A stretch of DNA of 8,383 nucleotides from Clostridiales bacterium (GTDB taxonomy: Bacteria; Bacillota; Sulfobacillia; UBA995; UBA9673): NCBI GenBank assembly GCA_003541445.1, contig DPMO01000191.1:1-8383 (forward strand). The letters are read 5' to 3'. The number at the start of each line of letters is the position of its first letter. Position 1 is the stretch's first letter. The notes beneath the pieces are model-generated. The model was not told where the DNA came from and did no database searches. It saw nothing but the letters and a program-made list of their open reading frames with translations. Position numbers and translations under genes: made by a program. Below are positions 6,035-8,383 of the stretch, piece after piece.

Positions 6035-7237
6035 GTGTGGCCTGTGGTCTGGGAGTGGGAGATAGACGAGGACGAAGCCACGGAGCTCCTTACCGGTCTC
6101 ATCGCCATCGAGTCGGTGAACCCGTCGCTCGTGCCCGGCGGGTCCGGCGAGCTCGAGGTGGCCCGGTACATCGCGGATTACCTGCGGAGCGTCGGCCTGC
6201 CCGTCAGGCTCGACGAGGTCGTCGCGGGGCGGCCCAACGTGGTGGCCGCCATCCCGCCCGGGAACCAGGGCGGGGATGAGGCCCTCCTGGACCGCCACCA
6301 CGGCCTCATCCTGAACGGCCACACCGACACGGTGAGCATAGAGGGCATGGCGCACCATCCCCTGCGGGCGCCCGTCCGCAAGGGAAAGGTCTACGGACGC
6401 GGGGCCTTCGACATGAAGGGAGGAGTGGCCATGGCTCTCCTCGCCCTCGCCGCGGTGAAGCGGGCCGACGTCCCCTTGCGCCGGTCCGTGCTCTTCACAG
6501 GGGTCATGGATGAGGAGTACGCCAGTCTCGGGACGCAGGACGTCGTGAAGCGCTACACGGCCGATGCCGCCATCGTCACGGAGCCCACCGGACTCACCCT
6601 GCACCTTGCCCACAAGGGGTTCGCCTGGGTCGCGGTCGAGACGACCGGTCTGGCCGCCCACGGGAGCCGTCCGCAGGAGGGCATCGACGCCATCACCAAG
6701 ATGGGCAAGCTCCTCGTGGCCGTGGAACGGCTCGATCAGAGCTACCTCAGGACAAAGCCCCACCCGCTCCTGGGACACCCCTCCATCCACGCCTCCATCA
6801 TCCAGGGCGGGCGCGAGATGAGCACCTACCCGGACCGCTGTGTGACCCAGTTCGAGCGGCGGACCCTTCCCGGAGAGGACCCGGCCGTGGCCGCGGAGGA
6901 GCTCGACGAGATCTGCCGTCGTCTCGCCGCCGAGGACCGCTCCTTCCGGGCGAAAGTGACCCTCGGGCTCACGCGGTCCGCCTACGAGGTCGACCGCAAC
7001 GAGGGCATAGTCCAGGCCCTGGCCAGCGCCTTCCGGGCCGTGACCCGGCGTGACCCGGAGTACGGCGTCTCCAGCGCCTGGCTCGACTCGGCCATCCTTG
7101 GTGAGGCCGGGATACCGACGGTCATCTTCGGGCCCGACGGGGCCGGACCCCACACCGCCCGGGAGTACGTCACCCTGTCGAGCGTGATGACCGGAGCCAA
7201 GGTCCTGGCGGAGGTGATAGTCCAGTTCTGCGGGTAG
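6035..7237 (+). CDS. M20 family zinc metallopeptidase (ArgE/DapE/CPG2-like)
   Basis: This cytoplasmic di-zinc hydrolase of 400 residues belongs to the group of ArgE, DapE, carboxypeptidase G2 and PepT-like enzymes, which cleave amide bonds of N-acyl amino acids or short peptides. The full ligand set is visible: H96 and D98 (NGHTDTV), D126 (GAFDMKGG), the general-base pair E160/E161 (MDEEY), E183 (TEPT) and H373 (GPHT). The dimerisation-domain His is H209 (AAHGS). The length suits the family. Motifs do not decide among acetylornithine deacetylase, succinyl-diaminopimelate desuccinylase and a general peptidase, so I give no symbol. The in-frame stop at 6026-6028 limits the start to GTG 6035 or GTG 6044. 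GAAGG (6027-6031) is 3 bases from the first and 12 from the second, so the choice is open. The gap of 137 bases after the QueG-like gene suggests possible separate transcription. Confidence 0.88.
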   Translation: MWPVVWEWEIDEDEATELLTGLIAIESVNPSLVPGGSGELEVARYIADYLRSVGLPVRLDEVVAGRPNVVAAIPPGNQGGDEALLDRHHGLILNGHTDTVSIEGMAHHPLRAPVRKGKVYGRGAFDMKGGVAMALLALAAVKRADVPLRRSVLFTGVMDEEYASLGTQDVVKRYTADAAIVTEPTGLTLHLAHKGFAWVAVETTGLAAHGSRPQEGIDAITKMGKLLVAVERLDQSYLRTKPHPLLGHPSIHASIIQGGREMSTYPDRCVTQFERRTLPGEDPAVAAEELDEICRRLAAEDRSFRAKVTLGLTRSAYEVDRNEGIVQALASAFRAVTRRDPEYGVSSAWLDSAILGEAGIPTVIFGPDGAGPHTAREYVTLSSVMTGAKVLAEVIVQFCG

Positions 7238-7254
7238 GCCGGTCCTTTCGTCGT

Positions 7255-7295
7255 CCTGAGGCGGACAGAGGTCGTGACCCTCAGGGAACCTGAGG
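7255..7295. repeat. inverted heptamers CCTGAGG/CCTCAGG between convergent genes
   Basis: Three 7-base elements alternate here: CCTGAGG (7255-7261), CCTCAGG (7279-7285) and CCTGAGG (7289-7295). The last two form a perfect 7-bp hairpin with a GAA loop; the first two could form an alternative hairpin with a 17-base loop. They fill most of the 64-base gap between the M20 gene and the end of purB. No U-tract follows on either strand, so a terminator role is plausible but unproven. Confidence 0.4.
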
Positions 7296-7301
7296 CCTGA
7301 A

Positions 7302-8383
7302 TCAGAGACCCAGACGCTCGAAGATGATTCCGGTGTTGCGGAGGTACCACTCCGGGTCGAAGCAGGCGGCGAGGGCCTCCGGGTCGAGATGCCGCCTGAC
7401 GACGGGGTCGGCGGCCAACCGCTCGTGGAAACCAACGATGGGTCGGCCCTCTTCGTCGGTCAGCCCACCCGCCTCATCCATCTCCCGCCACAGGTCCATC
7501 GCATGCCTCTGCACTATGTCGTAGGCCTCCTGCCGCGGAAGCCCCGCGTCGACCAGCGCCAACAGGACCCGCTGGGAGTAGACGAGGCCCCCGGTGGCCT
7601 CGAGGTTCCGGAGCATGCGCTTGGGGTGGACCCGGAGGCCCTTCATGATCCCGGTGAAGCGGGCCAGCATGTAGTCGACGAGGGTCGTGGAGTCCGGGAT
7701 GATGACCCGCTCGACGGAGGAGTTCGAGATGTCGCGCTCGTGCCACAGACCGATGTTCTCGAGGGCGGCCGCGGCGTTGGCCCGGACGAGCCGGGCCAGC
7801 CCCGAGACCTGCTCACACCCGACCGGGTTCCGCTTGTGGGGCATGGCCGACGAGCCCTTCTGTCCCTCGTGGAAGGGCTCCTCCACCTCGCGGACCTCCG
7901 TCCGCTGAAGGTGCCTGATCTCCACCGCGTAGCGGTCCAGGCACGACGCCAGAAGGGCCAGAGCGGAGAGGTAGGCCGCGTGGCGGTCGCGCTGGAGGAC
8001 TTGGGTCGAGACGGCCGCCGGACGGAGACCGAGCCTCTCGCAGACGTAGGCCTCCACCGACGGGTCGACGTTGGCGTAGGTGCCGACAGCCCCGGCCAGC
8101 CGGCCCACGGCCACCTCCTCGCGGGCCCTGAGAAGGCGTTCCCGGTTGCGGAGACTGTCGGAGTACCACAGGGCCATCTTCAGGCCGAAGGTGGTCGGCT
8201 CGGCGTGGACACCGTGGGTCCGGGCGACCATCAGGGTCCGGCGGTGCCGGACGGCGAGGTCGGCCAGGACGGTGCTGAGTTCGTCCAGGCCGGAGCGGAT
8301 GATGTCGACGGCCTCGACCATGAGGCTCGAGAGGGCTGTGTCGACAACGTCGTAGGAGGTCAGGCCGAAGTGGACGTAGCGGC
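7302..8383 (-). CDS. purB: adenylosuccinate lyase, N-terminus beyond window
   Basis: This enzyme of the fumarase/aspartase superfamily cleaves SAICAR and adenylosuccinate, releasing fumarate, in de novo purine synthesis. The frame stays open through the right edge: bases 8322-8383 encode RYVHFGLTSYDVVDTALSSL, so the ATG at 8321 is internal. Of the visible 359 residues (numbered from that Arg), the conserved blocks are TSYDVVDT (8-15), THGVHAEPTTFG with the catalytic-region His (55-66), the superfamily signature SSAMPHKRNP (177-186) containing the mobile-loop serine, and WHERDISNSSVER (213-225). The C-terminus, IIFERLGL, matches that of the Bacillus subtilis enzyme as I remember it. A full PurB is about 430 residues, so about 70 are missing to the right. 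It converges with the M20 gene across a 64-base gap. Identification is strong; its upstream operon context is not visible. Confidence 0.95.
   Translation of the reverse strand, partial: RYVHFGLTSYDVVDTALSSLMVEAVDIIRSGLDELSTVLADLAVRHRRTLMVARTHGVHAEPTTFGLKMALWYSDSLRNRERLLRAREEVAVGRLAGAVGTYANVDPSVEAYVCERLGLRPAAVSTQVLQRDRHAAYLSALALLASCLDRYAVEIRHLQRTEVREVEEPFHEGQKGSSAMPHKRNPVGCEQVSGLARLVRANAAAALENIGLWHERDISNSSVERVIIPDSTTLVDYMLARFTGIMKGLRVHPKRMLRNLEATGGLVYSQRVLLALVDAGLPRQEAYDIVQRHAMDLWREMDEAGGLTDEEGRPIVGFHERLAADPVVRRHLDPEALAACFDPEWYLRNTGIIFERLGL

Noticed and set aside
6014..7435. 473-codon frame on the - strand, antisense to the M20 gene
   Set aside because: Shadow of the peptidase gene, whose complete metal-ligand set lies on the + strand; the antisense product has no recognisable domain.

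Overview
The window looks like bacterial DNA from an anaerobe, probably a Firmicutes-type lineage and possibly a metagenome contig. That assignment is an inference from gene families: a DUF362-like protein, a cysteine-desulfidase-type 4Fe-4S enzyme, a QueG-like double 4Fe-4S protein, and a PurB whose C-terminus resembles Bacillus-type enzymes. Base composition is not uniform. From the left edge to about base 1070 it is near 50% GC (hand counts: 31/60 in 1-60, 25/60 in 421-480, 27/60 in 901-960). From about 1080 onward it is about 65-80% GC (42/60 in 1141-1200, 41/60 in 2101-2160, 50/60 in 4861-4920). The change falls inside one gene.

Layout. (1) 1-492, + strand: C-terminal part of a cysteine-containing DUF362-like protein, cut by the window edge. 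(2) 512-549: strong hairpin between two convergent genes. (3) 558-1415, - strand: a short-chain dehydrogenase/reductase (SDR) whose two halves differ in codon use, joining at the NNAG codons. (4) 1416-1733: divergent upstream region without a convincing gene. (5) 1734-5897, + strand: an ABC-2 exporter ATPase and its permease, translationally coupled, then an L-cysteine desulfidase/UPF0597-type enzyme, then a QueG-like 4Fe-4S protein, probably one transcription unit. (6) 6035-7237, + strand: an M20 metallopeptidase with all metal ligands present. (7) 7302-8383, - strand: adenylosuccinate lyase (purB), convergent with the peptidase and missing its N-terminus beyond the right edge.

How the genes fit together. 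The ABC pair should form a small two-component exporter of unknown substrate. The next two genes encode proteins expected to carry oxygen-sensitive 4Fe-4S clusters, which suits an anaerobe. A link between cysteine desulfuration and the QueG-like protein is only suggested by adjacency. The peptidase and purB look like ordinary housekeeping or scavenging functions.

I did not find a convincing new multi-gene system. The observations most worth a second look are the composition break inside the SDR gene (a possible assembly chimera or recombination point), the QueG-like protein that appears to lack the QueG catalytic aspartate and C-terminal domain, and the unusual insertion in the SDR N-terminal half.
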